Source: UBA5486 sp036744795
GTDB taxonomy: Bacteria; Bacillota; UBA4882; UBA10575
DNA length: 64,000 nt
Direction: 5' to 3'
NCBI GenBank assembly: GCA_036744795.1
Contig: DAIOHK010000002.1
Span: 66,782 to 130,781, forward strand
Shown: one piece after another, positions 50,917 to 59,944 of the stretch
Layout: each line of letters begins with the position of its first letter
Numbering within the stretch: the stretch's first letter is position 1
Made by a program: the position numbers and the translations under genes
Notes under the pieces: model-generated
The model's input: the letters and a program-made list of their open reading frames with translations, nothing else
The model's database searches: none
What the model was told of the DNA's origin: nothing

Positions 50917-52663
50917 TCCGAACCTTCTCCTTTGGAATTTTTATCATTACCTTAGTGCCTTCCCCCAACCTACTAGCAATTATAATCCCGTATTCTTTGC
51001 CATAAATAAGTTTTAGCCGTTCATCAATATTCTTTAATCCAATTCCCGAACCATTACGTTTTACTTCGCCCTGTTGGAGTTGTTTAAGAATAGTGGGGGG
51101 AATCCCCGGACCATTATCTTCTACAGTAATTAATAAGCATTCTCCGCTTTCTGTTGCTGTAATTTTTATTCTACAGGTTTCCAACATCTTCTCCAGCCCG
51201 TAATTGATGGAGTTTTCCACCAGAGGCTGGAGGGTAAGTTTAGGAATTAAAAGTTCATCCCACTTCTCATCAATCTCCAGAGTAAAATCTAACCGCGCAC
51301 CAAATCTTACTTTTTGAATATTAATATAATCCTGGATTAGATTAATCTCCTCCCTAACCTTCACCAACTGTTTCTTATCATTTATCGCATTTCTTAGTAA
51401 ATTTCCTAAAGATTCGATCATTTGGGAAATATCCTTTTGCTGATTAATCTTAGCCCGCCAGTTAATCGATTCCAGGGCATTGTAGAGAAAATGCGGATTA
51501 ATCTGGGCTTGTAATGCTTTAAGATGAGCATCTTTAACTAAAAGCTGTTTTGTATAGTTTTCTTGGATTAAAGTATTAATCTTTCTAACCATAATCATAA
51601 AATCTTTCTGTAAAATACCAATCTCATCTGTTCTTTCGAATACCGCAGGTTCTTCCTGTATAATCTCAAACTCCCCACTTTCCACCCGTTTCATTTTTCT
51701 GATCAGGCTTTCTATGGGTTTAGTCAAGTTACTAGCCATCTTCAGACTAATTACGATCGTAAAGAAAAAAAGAGCTAAAAAGATTAATAACAGAATATTT
51801 CGCATCCGGAGCACTTGCTTAAAAATAGTATCGTACGGCAGAATATTAACAAATAGCCAATCCGTATAAGCTGATTTGTTATAAACCATAAAGTAATTTT
51901 TACCCTTGATCTTCTTCACCCTGTAGTTGCCATTGTTTTCTTGATAATCAGCAAACACTGTTGTTATACTCAAATCAGGAAAAGAAGAATATACTGCTTT
52001 AGCTTCAGAAGTAATCAGAAGATATTCATTATTTGTCGCTGAATCAGAAAGTTGTTGAATTAAATTTCCAGTATTCACCCGGATAATCAATGTTCCTAAC
52101 GGGGCTAAGCTTAATTCCCGCACCTTTCTAATTACCCGGGCACCAATTATTGCCTGATCTCCATCAAAAGGTTCTATAAATACCATTGAACCTTCTTTCT
52201 CTGCTGCCTGGGAAATGATGGGTTCCACTAATTCTCCAGGTATTAAATCACCGCCCGCATACTGATTTCCATTAGCATCAATCAAATTAACAGAGATAAT
52301 ATTTCGTTCAAACCGAAGTGTCCATAAACGTTCAGTTAATTCCCGTCCTAATATTCCTCTTTCATAAACTGAAAGTCCATTATTCAGTTTTTCTAAGGTT
52401 TCTTGAATCTCCGGGTTGGTTATAATATTATATGAATACTTTTCAATTTGTCTTAATTCATCTTCAATACTTCTAGTTGAAAAGTTTAACACCTTAGCCG
52501 CTTCCACAGATAAAATCTCTTGATAAATATTTAAAGCAATTTGAATTGCAATTAAGCTAATTGAACAAACAATCAAGACAAGCAAAAAGTGGATCGAAAA
52601 TAGTTTATCTTTAATCGGCCAATTAATATATCGTGCTTTGAATTTATTAATCAAGCTAAGCAT
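50909..52663 (-). CDS. YesM-type sensor histidine kinase
   Basis: 584 aa. Helix at about 20-42, an extracellular sensor domain (about 45-285), a second helix (about 290-310), HAMP (PIESLIRKMKRVESG), then a His_kinase/HATPase module with the phosphoacceptor in INPHFLYNALESINWRAK and nucleotide-binding GPGI plus GIGLKNIDERL. The start has AAAAGGAGAG. The family senses sugars or their derivatives outside the cell. Divergent from the ASRT/rhamnose isomerase side. Confidence 0.93.
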   Translation of the reverse strand: MLSLINKFKARYINWPIKDKLFSIHFLLVLIVCSISLIAIQIALNIYQEILSVEAAKVLNFSTRSIEDELRQIEKYSYNIITNPEIQETLEKLNNGLSVYERGILGRELTERLWTLRFERNIISVNLIDANGNQYAGGDLIPGELVEPIISQAAEKEGSMVFIEPFDGDQAIIGARVIRKVRELSLAPLGTLIIRVNTGNLIQQLSDSATNNEYLLITSEAKAVYSSFPDLSITTVFADYQENNGNYRVKKIKGKNYFMVYNKSAYTDWLFVNILPYDTIFKQVLRMRNILLLIFLALFFFTIVISLKMASNLTKPIESLIRKMKRVESGEFEIIQEEPAVFERTDEIGILQKDFMIMVRKINTLIQENYTKQLLVKDAHLKALQAQINPHFLYNALESINWRAKINQQKDISQMIESLGNLLRNAINDKKQLVKVREEINLIQDYINIQKVRFGARLDFTLEIDEKWDELLIPKLTLQPLVENSINYGLEKMLETCRIKITATESGECLLITVEDNGPGIPPTILKQLQQGEVKRNGSGIGLKNIDERLKLIYGKEYGIIIASRLGEGTKVMIKIPKEKVRNV

Positions 52664-52894
52664 AGTTCTCTCCTTTTGTTACAGGTTAATTTCTCGTTTT
52701 ATTATTTGTTCTATTTCTATAATTTTCAATGAACCCCTGCCCGTATTTAATCAACCCATCGATTGGATTTTTTCGGTAACCATTTTTCTTAATAAAAACA
52801 TGGTTTTTTTACTGTGAATGTTTTTTTAATAAACAGGAAATTTTAGTTTAATCTAAAATACTACATTTAGAACATAAGGAGGTGTTAAAATAGA

Positions 52895-53272
52895 ATGCTG
52901 AGTGAAGGTTATGGTTCTAAGGTCTGGTTTATTGCTGATGGTTATTATCCTATTCATAGCTCCGGTCAGTTTCCAAGTCATGAGGCAATCTGTGTCTTAA
53001 ACCCAGGGAAACACGATGCCAAAATCGAAATTACCCTCTATTTCGAAGATAGGAAGAAGATGGGGAACTTTTGGGTAATCTGTCCTGCCGAAAGAACAAA
53101 CCATATCAGAATGGATCAGCTTAAGAATGAAAAAGGAGACGGAGTCCCGCCTGGAGTTCCTTATGCAATGGTGGTGGTTTCCAATACTGAAATTATCGTC
53201 CAGTATAGCAGGATGGATACCACCCAGGCTGAAATGGCACTAATGACTACCATGGGTTATCCCCTTAAGTAA
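52895..53272 (+). CDS. ASRT-family (sensory rhodopsin transducer-like) small-molecule-binding protein
   Basis: 125-aa single-domain protein. The family pattern is clear: VWFIADGYYPIHSSGQFPSHEAICVLNPG, then EITLYFEDRK, RTNHIRMDQL, and IIVQYSRMDTTQAE-type end. ASRT homologues are widespread outside rhodopsin organisms, and have been proposed to bind sugars or similar small molecules. It lies 150 bases before rhamnose isomerase. AAGGAGG is 12 bases before the ATG, farther than usual; no other in-frame start fits because a stop lies upstream. Its role in sugar sensing is an inference. Confidence 0.88.
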   Translation: MLSEGYGSKVWFIADGYYPIHSSGQFPSHEAICVLNPGKHDAKIEITLYFEDRKKMGNFWVICPAERTNHIRMDQLKNEKGDGVPPGVPYAMVVVSNTEIIVQYSRMDTTQAEMALMTTMGYPLK

Positions 53273-53424
53273 AATTGGGTTTACTTTTAAGAAGATTAAG
53301 ATTATTAACTGACTACTTTGCTACACTAAACTAAAGATCTACTTCAAAAGTAAGTCTTTGAGCTTTAATTATGAATTCCATTAATTTTAACCGAAAAAAG
53401 AAACATCTTATGGAGGTGTTAATA

Positions 53425-54702
53425 ATGAAGAATCTGCAAATAGTAGAAAAAAGTTACGAACTGGCCCGGGAGGTTTATGCCGAGTATGGTGTAGATACAG
53501 ATAAAGTCTTAAAACAGATGACTAAAAATAAAATTTCCCTCCACTGCTGGCAGGGAGATGATGTTACTGGTTTTGAAGCCGGGAAGGAGGGACTCTCTGA
53601 TGGTGGCATCCTGGCTACTGGCAATTATCCAGGAAAGGCAAGAAACGGAGAAGAACTTAGAGCAGACTTAGATACTGCCCTTAGCCTCATTCCCGGCCAA
53701 CACCGTATTAATCTGCACGCCATTTACGCCGAGACTGGAGAGAAAATTGTCGACCGCGACCAACTGGCACCAGAGTATTTCCAGAATTGGATTGACTGGG
53801 CCAAAGAGAAGAAGCTTGGTCTTGATTTTAACCCGACTTTCTTCTCTCATCCCCTGGCGGCTTCCGGTTTTACCCTGGCCAGTAAAGACAGAAACATACG
53901 CCAGTTCTGGATCGAACATGCTAAAAGAAGTAGAGAGATTGCTGCTGAAATTGGTCGCCAGCTCGGTACTGCATGTGTAAACAATATATGGATCCCCGAC
54001 GGTTCTAAGGATCTACCTGTTGCTAGGATGGAACATCGAAGAATTCTCAAGAAATCCCTGGATGAGATTTTCACCAAAAATTATGATTCCGATCATTTAC
54101 TAGATGCGGTTGAAAGCAAGCTCTTTGGGATCGGTTCCGAGGCTTACGTGGTTGGCTCTCACGATTTTTACCTTGCTTATGTAATGAAAAAAGAGGATCT
54201 CCTCCTCTGTTTGGATCTAGGGCATTTCCACCCCACAGAGAGCATTGCCGATAAACTTTCTGCAATTTTAGCCTTCAAAGATGCACTTCTCCTCCATGTC
54301 AGCAGAGGAGTCCGCTGGGATAGTGATCACGTTGTTGTTCTCAATGATGAAATAATCTCCCTGATGCAGGAGATTAAAAGATGTGAGGCTTTTGACCGAA
54401 TCTATCTAGCACTGGATTTCTTTGATGCCAGTATCAATAGGATTACCGCCTGGGTAACCGGGGCTAGGGCTACCCTGAAATCTATTCTCTATGCCCTCCT
54501 CGAACCAACACCCCTCCTTATCGAAGCCGAAAAAAAAGGAGATTTTGGGAGAAGACTGGCCTTGATGGAAGAATTCAAAACACTACCCTTCGGAGCTGTC
54601 TGGAACAAATACTGTCTTGAACAAAATGCACCTATTGGCGCCGACTGGTTGCAGAAGGTTAAAACATACGAAGAGAAGGTCCTTTTAACAAGGGGGTCGT
54701 AA
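53425..54702 (+). CDS. rhaA: L-rhamnose isomerase
   Basis: Converts L-rhamnose to L-rhamnulose, the first catabolic step. The start at 53425 (MKNLQIVEKSYELAREVYAEYG) follows TGGAGGTG; a longer frame from 53371 lacks a signal. 425 aa is normal. Family parts include KISLHCWQGDDVTGFE, NLHAIYAET, GLDFNPTFFSHP and LLLCLDLGHFHPTE with metal-ligand Glu, Asp and His. It follows the ASRT gene; rhamnulokinase and aldolase genes are not in the window. A terminator follows. Confidence 0.95.
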   Translation: MKNLQIVEKSYELAREVYAEYGVDTDKVLKQMTKNKISLHCWQGDDVTGFEAGKEGLSDGGILATGNYPGKARNGEELRADLDTALSLIPGQHRINLHAIYAETGEKIVDRDQLAPEYFQNWIDWAKEKKLGLDFNPTFFSHPLAASGFTLASKDRNIRQFWIEHAKRSREIAAEIGRQLGTACVNNIWIPDGSKDLPVARMEHRRILKKSLDEIFTKNYDSDHLLDAVESKLFGIGSEAYVVGSHDFYLAYVMKKEDLLLCLDLGHFHPTESIADKLSAILAFKDALLLHVSRGVRWDSDHVVVLNDEIISLMQEIKRCEAFDRIYLALDFFDASINRITAWVTGARATLKSILYALLEPTPLLIEAEKKGDFGRRLALMEEFKTLPFGAVWNKYCLEQNAPIGADWLQKVKTYEEKVLLTRGS

Positions 54703-54784
54703 CTAATTATGATTAAAATTGGAAACATTGTATGGATAAACAACTTCCTAGCTTTACTTTCATTACCAAGCAAGCAAAATAATA

Positions 54785-54823
54785 TAAAAATAGCCCTCGA
54801 GAATCCCGAGGGCTATTTTTATA
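54785..54823 (+). terminator. bidirectional terminator between rhaA and the downstream minus-strand gene
   Basis: AAAATAGCCCTCG and CGAGGGCTATTTTT form a long stem around AGAATCC; A and T runs flank both sides, so it may end transcripts from either direction. Confidence 0.85.
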
Positions 54824-54852
54824 TTCTACTTCCTGATCCGGGGTGTCTTATC

Positions 54853-55644
54853 TTAAAATTCCAAGGCTGTTGAGTATTTAGCTTCTTTGATCTTCCATTT
54901 TCCATTTTCATATTTCCATAAACTTATAAGATCAGAGATCCTATTGGCGTGAAACGCTCCGGATATCGCTTGAAATCCTTTTAACTCATAAACGCCATCT
55001 CCATCGAAATCTATAGGTTCTAAGGCCGAGAAGGGATCAGTCCATGGTTCAACTTTTTCAAGGATTTTTCCATTGCTATCATAAATTTTACTTTCTATAT
55101 ATAGATCCTTAAAAGCTGATAAATCGATAGTTATCTCTTTTTTGAAATTCACTTCCTGTAATTCTACTTTAAATCCATCAACAAATTTGCCCTCAAAATT
55201 CAATCCTTGATTATCTTTTTCATTAAAAATTATCTTTATCTCATGATCCTCGAAAGTAATAATCCTTGAAAATATAATCCCTCCACTGCCTCCAGAGTTT
55301 GTAGTCACCATAATATCTGCTACCTGGTCTCCGGTAAAATCAGCTAAGAATATTTCTCCCCCATAACCAGCAAAATCTTCCAACTTTATCGTTGTTTCTT
55401 TATTAGTTTTTCCATCAATCACTTTTATCATAAAACGCATGTTAAAGATAGCATCCTTGTTTTCCTTCTCTCCTATTAACAAGATTCTATCCTTTACTTG
55501 ATCTCCATTTACGTCTTTCTGTAACTCTTGAATTACCTCTTCCCTCATTTGCAAACCTCGTTTAGGTGCAGCCCAAGAAAGAGTGTAAATTGATGTCACC
55601 ATAACTCCAGCTAATAACAGAGCAATTATTTTCTTTTTTATCAT
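54853..55644 (-). CDS. secreted protein with VCBS/EF-hand-like Asp-rich motifs
   Basis: About 263 aa from ATG 55644, which follows AGAGGGG. Signal peptide MIKKKIIALLLAGVMVTSIYTLSWA. Three Asp-rich loops (DVNGDQVKD, DFTGDQVAD, DFDGDGVYE) look like calcium-binding or FG-GAP/VCBS units; the last part has tryptophan-rich strands. It is a stand-alone gene whose end faces the rhaA terminator. Function unknown; calcium binding is inferred from the loops. Confidence 0.7.
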   Translation of the reverse strand: MIKKKIIALLLAGVMVTSIYTLSWAAPKRGLQMREEVIQELQKDVNGDQVKDRILLIGEKENKDAIFNMRFMIKVIDGKTNKETTIKLEDFAGYGGEIFLADFTGDQVADIMVTTNSGGSGGIIFSRIITFEDHEIKIIFNEKDNQGLNFEGKFVDGFKVELQEVNFKKEITIDLSAFKDLYIESKIYDSNGKILEKVEPWTDPFSALEPIDFDGDGVYELKGFQAISGAFHANRISDLISLWKYENGKWKIKEAKYSTALEF

Positions 55645-56048
55645 TAACAATACCCCTCTTTAAATTCAGATCTAGATATTCTTTATAAAAGCTTTTTTAC
55701 GTTGTGTCCTTTTTAAAAGGTCCCAACACAATATATAGTGTTGGGCTTGTATAGGCTATCAATATATTGTGCAGGGACAGAAATAATCAATGACAACGCA
55801 AAAAGCCCTATAAAGTAATAGAAAATTAATATGAGGACTAATAACAGAAGAACAACAATTGAATGATTGTTTTATAGACATTTTACCATAAACAGATGGT
55901 TTTTAAATAAAAATAAAAAGACAATTTTTTACACTTCAATCTTATGGTTTTTTAATCCCTTTCTTTTTTGTAAAATTAATTCCCTAAAACATATTATCAC
56001 AAAATTAAGGAATTGAATAATTCAATTATTTAAAATTCGACCACATAT

Positions 56049-56080
56049 CTGTAGTTCTGTAGTTCTGTAGTTCTGTAGTT
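56049..56080 (+). repeat. four tandem CTGTAGTT octamers
   Basis: Four exact copies of CTGTAGTT in a row, followed by CTGAATTC. The same site in the other copy of the element (6590-6738, minus strand) has one exact unit preceded by a CTGAAGTT variant, so the number of octamers varies. Confidence 0.9.
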
Positions 56081-56246
56081 CTGAATTCGTGACTTATTAA
56101 TCTATACCATGGAAAACGCTATCGCAAGCTTTCACGATTTTCCAGGGGGTCTGATGATGTCACGAATTCAGACTAATATATTGATAGCCCACTAGTAGTT
56201 GTCTAGTCTTGGACAATTACCTCGAATATTAGTTAAACACTATATG

Positions 56247-56308
56247 GTCGTTCATGCCGCCTACCCACAGCATACGAAGTAATGTAAATCAAAAGCGGGT
56301 GAATCGAC
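56247..56308 (-). repeat. 63-bp GTCG-ended palindromic repeat, copy 7 (nested)
   Basis: Minus-strand reading GTCGATTCACCCGC ... CGGCATGAACGACC. It is embedded inside the composite repeat. Confidence 0.7.
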
Positions 56309-56530
56309 AAGCCCCATAGGTATTTCCCGTATTGGTCAAATATACGATTAAGGTAATTATGCAATTCCCTCAATTATTTTCTGTACTTTTTTTATATAAA
56401 CTTTATGAAGGTAAACTCCAGCAAAGGTAACTAATTTATGACAATAGTTTGTACTTCCCTTTTCCGCTTCGTTAAATTCTGATCTTTTTACCCTAAACTC
56501 TTGCTTTTTTAATGAAATTGTATTATCTTA

Positions 56531-56547
56531 TTGATAATGGTTCTCAT
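56531..56547 (+). promoter_or_regulatory. Fur-like box upstream of feoA
   Basis: TTGATAATGGTTCTCAT resembles a Fur operator (TGATAATNATTATCA type). An almost identical copy lies at 56862-56878 before feoB. It is 60 bases ahead of feoA. Confidence 0.65.
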
Positions 56548-56606
56548 TTATTATATCTACCTTTTAAATAAATCTAATAATTTTAATAACAGAAAGGAGC
56601 CTAGTC

Positions 56607-56837
56607 ATGACAAGTACACCACTAGTTATGCTACATCCCGGAGAAAGTGGAAGTGTTCAAAAAATACATGCTGGAGGCTGTGCCACTAAACGCTTATACG
56701 AAATGGGTTTTAATACAGGAGCTAAAATTAAAGTTATAAAAAACGATGCTGGACCTTTAATCGTCTCCTTGTCTGGAAATAAGATTGCTTTAGGTCGTGG
56801 ATTAGCCTACAAGGTAATGATAAATAGAGATATATAA
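56607..56837 (+). CDS. feoA: ferrous iron transport protein A
   Basis: 76-aa SH3-like protein that helps FeoB in Fe2+ uptake. Pattern: GCATKRLYEMGFNTGAKIKV and the terminal LSGNKIALGRGLAYKVMI. GGAG-type binding site AAAGGAGCC precedes it. A Fur-like box stands upstream, and a second Fur-like box separates it from feoB. Confidence 0.93.
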   Translation: MTSTPLVMLHPGESGSVQKIHAGGCATKRLYEMGFNTGAKIKVIKNDAGPLIVSLSGNKIALGRGLAYKVMINRDI

Positions 56838-56861
56838 GAAGTTTTTATTTTTTGTTTGTTA

Positions 56862-56878
56862 TTGATAATGGTTCTCAA
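56862..56878 (+). promoter_or_regulatory. Fur-like box between feoA and feoB
   Basis: TTGATAATGGTTCTCAA is a near-perfect 7-3-7 inverted repeat, 21 bases ahead of the feoB start and nearly identical to the feoA box. FeoB may therefore have its own iron-controlled promoter. Confidence 0.65.
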
Positions 56879-56899
56879 TAACTTGGAAGGAGCGTTTTT

Positions 56900-58909
56900 A
56901 TGAATACTATAGCTTTAGTCGGTAATCCCAATAGTGGTAAAACTACTATCTTTAATGCCCTTACCGGGGCTAATCAACATGTAGGTAATTGGCCTGGGGT
57001 TACTGTAGAAAAAAAAGAAGGCAAATTTGAATTCAAAGGAAATAAATATAATGTTGTAGACCTGCCAGGCACTTATAGTCTAGGCGCCTTTTCTGAAGAT
57101 GAAATCGTCGCCAGAGATTTTATCCTTAAGAGTAATCCCGACATAGTAATCAATGTAGTTGATGCTACTAATATTGAACGTAATTTATATTTAACTACTC
57201 AATTATTAGAAATGGGAGCCAAAGTAGTTGTGGCCTTAAATATGATTGATGAAGCTGAAAAAAGAAAGATAAAATTTGATCTTAATCGCCTTTCTAAAGA
57301 ATTAGGTGCTCCTGTTATTCCCACTATTGCTGCAAAAAGAAAAGGGATTAACGAACTAATTAAACAGTCTGTTAAATTGATTAATCAAGATGTCAAACCT
57401 AAAACTCAGATCAGCTATGGAGAAAAGATTGATCAAGAATTAAAAAAACTCAAAGCATTTTTAAGTGATAAAAACTTAGAATATCCCTCTCAATGGATTG
57501 CAATCAAACTTCTTGAAAGTGACCAATACATTTATGAATTAGTTACTAATAATAAAGATTTAAGCTCTTCTGATGAATTCATCAATACTCTTCATCAGTT
57601 AAAAAATAGAACCGAAGATTATGAATTAGAAATTGTCAATAAAAGGTATGAGTTTGCCAGCAAAATCGTAGAAAATAGTGTAACTATGCCAGAAGTAATA
57701 GTCGAAACTAAAACTGATAAAATCGATAAGATTATTACCAATAAATGGCTGGGGCTGCCTATTTTCTTCCTTATTATGCTCCTGGTCTTCCAGTTAACTT
57801 TTACGGTTGGCGAAGATTTGCTTGGTGGACTGATGGCTAGTGGGATTGAAGCTCTCGGTAAAGTTATAGAAAACTACCTTATTACGATAAACTCACCTGA
57901 ACTGCTAGTTTCCTTTGTTACTGAAGGAATAATTGGCGGGGTAGGAGCAGTTGTTGAGTTTATTCCGTTAATCTTGGTTTTATACTTACTGATGGGAATC
58001 TTAGAAGATAGCGGCTATATGGCTAGGGCGGCCTATGTGATGGATAGTATTATGAGAGCTTTAGGCTTGCAAGGGAAAACTTTCATCTCGATGATCGTAG
58101 GTTTTGGTTGTAATGTACCAGGAGTAATGGCAACCAGAACTTTAGAAAACAAAAAAGACCGAATGATTGCTACCCTAATTAATCCGTTTATGTCTTGTGG
58201 TGCCAGAATCCCGATTTATCTAGTGTTTATTGCTGCCTTTTTCCCTAAGCGGGGTGGATTGGTCCTCTTCTCCCTTTATCTTTTAGGAACACTGGTCGCT
58301 CTATTGATGGGTAAAATCTTTAGTAAAACGCTTTTCAAAGGTGAATCTTCCTATTTTATTATGGAACTTCCACCTTACCGATGGCCTACACTCAGAAATG
58401 TTTTAAGAAATATGTGGGATAATGTCTCTGGATTTTTAAAGCGAGCTGGAACTATCATCTTTGCTGTAGTAACTATACTTTGGATACTAGCTATCCTACC
58501 TTTTGGCGTCGAACCTTGTAGCAAAAATAGTATTCTGGGACAAATCGGCCTATTAATCGCACCAATTTTTAAACCTGCTGGATTCGGCACCTGGCAAGCT
58601 GCTATTGGATTGTTTGCTGGAATAGCTGCTAAAGAAGGGGTAATAGCTACCTTAGGTATGGTCTATGCAGGTGTAGAAGAAGGGGCAGCTCTGGTAACTG
58701 CAATACAGAATGCCTTCACTCCCTTAACAGCTGTCTCGTTTATGGTTATGACCTTGCTTTATACTCCGTGTGCCGCAGTAATCGGTACCATCAGAAAAGA
58801 AACCAATTCATATAAGTGGGCAATATTTACGGCCTTATATACGTTTGCGATCGGATGGGTAGGTGCAGTTTTGGTATTCCAAATAGGTCAGCTTTTAGGC
58901 TTTAGTTAA
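56900..58909 (+). CDS. feoB: ferrous iron transport protein B
   Basis: 669 aa. The N-terminal GTPase domain has GNPNSGKTT (P-loop), PGVTVE, VDLPGTYSL and NMIDEAEK. The C-terminal part has about ten helices with FGCNVPGVMATR and GVIATLGMVYA segments. FeoB imports Fe2+ driven by GTP hydrolysis. GGAAGGAGC precedes the ATG. feoC follows after 22 bases. Confidence 0.95.
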   Translation: MNTIALVGNPNSGKTTIFNALTGANQHVGNWPGVTVEKKEGKFEFKGNKYNVVDLPGTYSLGAFSEDEIVARDFILKSNPDIVINVVDATNIERNLYLTTQLLEMGAKVVVALNMIDEAEKRKIKFDLNRLSKELGAPVIPTIAAKRKGINELIKQSVKLINQDVKPKTQISYGEKIDQELKKLKAFLSDKNLEYPSQWIAIKLLESDQYIYELVTNNKDLSSSDEFINTLHQLKNRTEDYELEIVNKRYEFASKIVENSVTMPEVIVETKTDKIDKIITNKWLGLPIFFLIMLLVFQLTFTVGEDLLGGLMASGIEALGKVIENYLITINSPELLVSFVTEGIIGGVGAVVEFIPLILVLYLLMGILEDSGYMARAAYVMDSIMRALGLQGKTFISMIVGFGCNVPGVMATRTLENKKDRMIATLINPFMSCGARIPIYLVFIAAFFPKRGGLVLFSLYLLGTLVALLMGKIFSKTLFKGESSYFIMELPPYRWPTLRNVLRNMWDNVSGFLKRAGTIIFAVVTILWILAILPFGVEPCSKNSILGQIGLLIAPIFKPAGFGTWQAAIGLFAGIAAKEGVIATLGMVYAGVEEGAALVTAIQNAFTPLTAVSFMVMTLLYTPCAAVIGTIRKETNSYKWAIFTALYTFAIGWVGAVLVFQIGQLLGFS

Positions 58910-58931
58910 GTTTTGAAAGGAGAGCAGACTC

Positions 58932-59192
58932 TTGTTAAAAGAAGTTTTAAGCCAAATCAAAGATTCTGATTATATCTCGAAATCGAAGATTGCCATGAAT
59001 CTAAATAAAAGCGTAGATTTAATTGAAGATGCCTTTTCTCAATTAATTAGGATGGGTTATATCCGAGTGAATAATATAGATAATTGTAATTCTAATTGTA
59101 GTGGATGTTTCTTAGGTAATAGCTGTACCAGTAAATTTTTAACAAAATCGATCATTATTACTGATAAAGGTAAACAACTGTTAGAAAAGTAA
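58932..59192 (+). CDS. feoC: FeoC-like winged-helix protein with cysteine cluster
   Basis: 86 aa with a TTG start after AAAGGAGAG. An N-terminal winged helix (KSKIAMNLNKSVDLIEDAFSQLIRMGYIRV) is followed by CNSNCSGCFLGNSC, the C-x3-C-x2-C-x5-C set typical of FeoC, which can bind an iron-sulfur cluster. The short helix-turn-helix and feoB context make the assignment good. It may sense iron or oxygen for FeoB. Confidence 0.85.
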   Translation: MLKEVLSQIKDSDYISKSKIAMNLNKSVDLIEDAFSQLIRMGYIRVNNIDNCNSNCSGCFLGNSCTSKFLTKSIIITDKGKQLLEK

Positions 59193-59388
59193 TCTCTTGA
59201 TAAGTAACTTAGAAGTTAAAAGCCCTTTTACGCTCTTGACAATTGCACCCCAAAGTACTATAGTTAGTTAGCTTAAGAAATTAGATGTAGTGATTCATGA
59301 TTATTGTCCCTTCTCAAACTTTTATTGTTGGGAGAGTATGAATGGAACTCTTATCCCTTTTAAGCAATAAATTTGAGGAGGATTTTTT

Positions 59389-59667
59389 ATGTACCAAGAC
59401 AAAACATTAACCTGTCGTGATTGTGAAAAAGATTTTGTTTTCACCGCTTCTGAGCAAGAATTCTATGCGGAAAAAGGATTTACCAACGAGCCTGGCCGTT
59501 GTCCTGAGTGTAGAGCAGCTAGAAAGCGCAACAATGGTTACCAAAGAGAAATGCACCCTGCTACTTGTGCTGCCTGTGGAATTGAGACTGAAGTTCCATT
59601 TAAGCCAAGCGGTGACCGGCCTGTTTATTGTAGAGAATGCTTTGCAAAACAAAGAAATAGCTATTAA
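59389..59667 (+). CDS. zinc-ribbon protein (zf-trcl-type)
   Basis: 92 aa with two Cys4 sets: CRDC...CPEC (about 9-12 and 38-41) and CAAC...CREC (about 60-63 and 80-83). The first has the FVFTASEQEFYAEKGF segment of the probable-zinc-ribbon (zf-trcl) family; the second resembles the CxxC-type ribbon with PVYCRECF. Function unknown; it may bind RNA or protein. GGAGGA precedes the ATG. A terminator follows. Confidence 0.88.
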   Translation: MYQDKTLTCRDCEKDFVFTASEQEFYAEKGFTNEPGRCPECRAARKRNNGYQREMHPATCAACGIETEVPFKPSGDRPVYCRECFAKQRNSY

Positions 59668-59678
59668 AACATCTATTA

Positions 59679-59712
59679 AAATGCTTCTTCATATACGAAG
59701 AAGCATTTTTTA
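59679..59712 (+). terminator. Rho-independent terminator after the zinc-ribbon gene
   Basis: AAATGCTTCTTC and GAAGAAGCATTT pair around ATATAC, followed by a T-run. Confidence 0.88.
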
Positions 59713-59810
59713 TTTTAAATCCTCTATCATCTCTACCCCTATAAAAGCACGGTTAGACTCCAAAAGGGATTTATGTAATTTCTAATCCTCTTTTGTACCT
59801 TAAAGTTCTA

Positions 59811-59933
59811 TAAGAAATTGCATAATTCAATTATTTAATATTCAACCACCATATATTGTGGTTGAATGGATGCCAGAGGGAAATTGCAATTCCTTCATGT
59901 GACAAATTATTCAATTCCTTACCTTTTAAATCC
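59811..59933 (+). repeat. element with GAAATTGCATAATT and GCAATTCC ends
   Basis: Left end GAAATTGCATAATTCAATTATTT, an inner perfect stem ATTCAACCAC...GTGGTTGAAT (59845-59872), then GGAAATTGCAATTCC and a final ATTCAATTCCTTACC. It shares the left end with the composite repeat but lacks the octamers and the GTCG unit. Confidence 0.6.
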
Positions 59934-59944
59934 CTGGCTTATCT

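Larger units (their letters stand above)
56005..56371 (+). repeat. composite intergenic repeat, copy 2 (large nested element)
   Basis: Left end TTAAGGAATTGAATAATT, then ACCACATAT, four CTGTAGTT octamers (56049-56080), the dyad GAATTCGTGAC ... GTCACGAATTC (to 56171), a 63-bp GTCG-ended repeat on the minus strand (56247-56308), and right end GGTAATTATGCAATTCC (56352-56368). The first 166 bases match 6590-6738 on the opposite strand. Confidence 0.8.
55651..56606. other. long intergenic region (about 950 bases) before feoA
   Basis: No ORF supports a gene. It holds a large composite repeat (56005-56371) with a 63-bp repeat nested within, four CTGTAGTT octamers, and the Fur-like box of feoA at its right edge. 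The first 350 bases are AT-rich without visible structure. Confidence 0.6.

Noticed and set aside
56049..56080. CTGTAGTT tandem repeats considered as a phase-variable coding tract
   Set aside because: They lie in non-coding DNA inside a repetitive element; no ORF reads through them.
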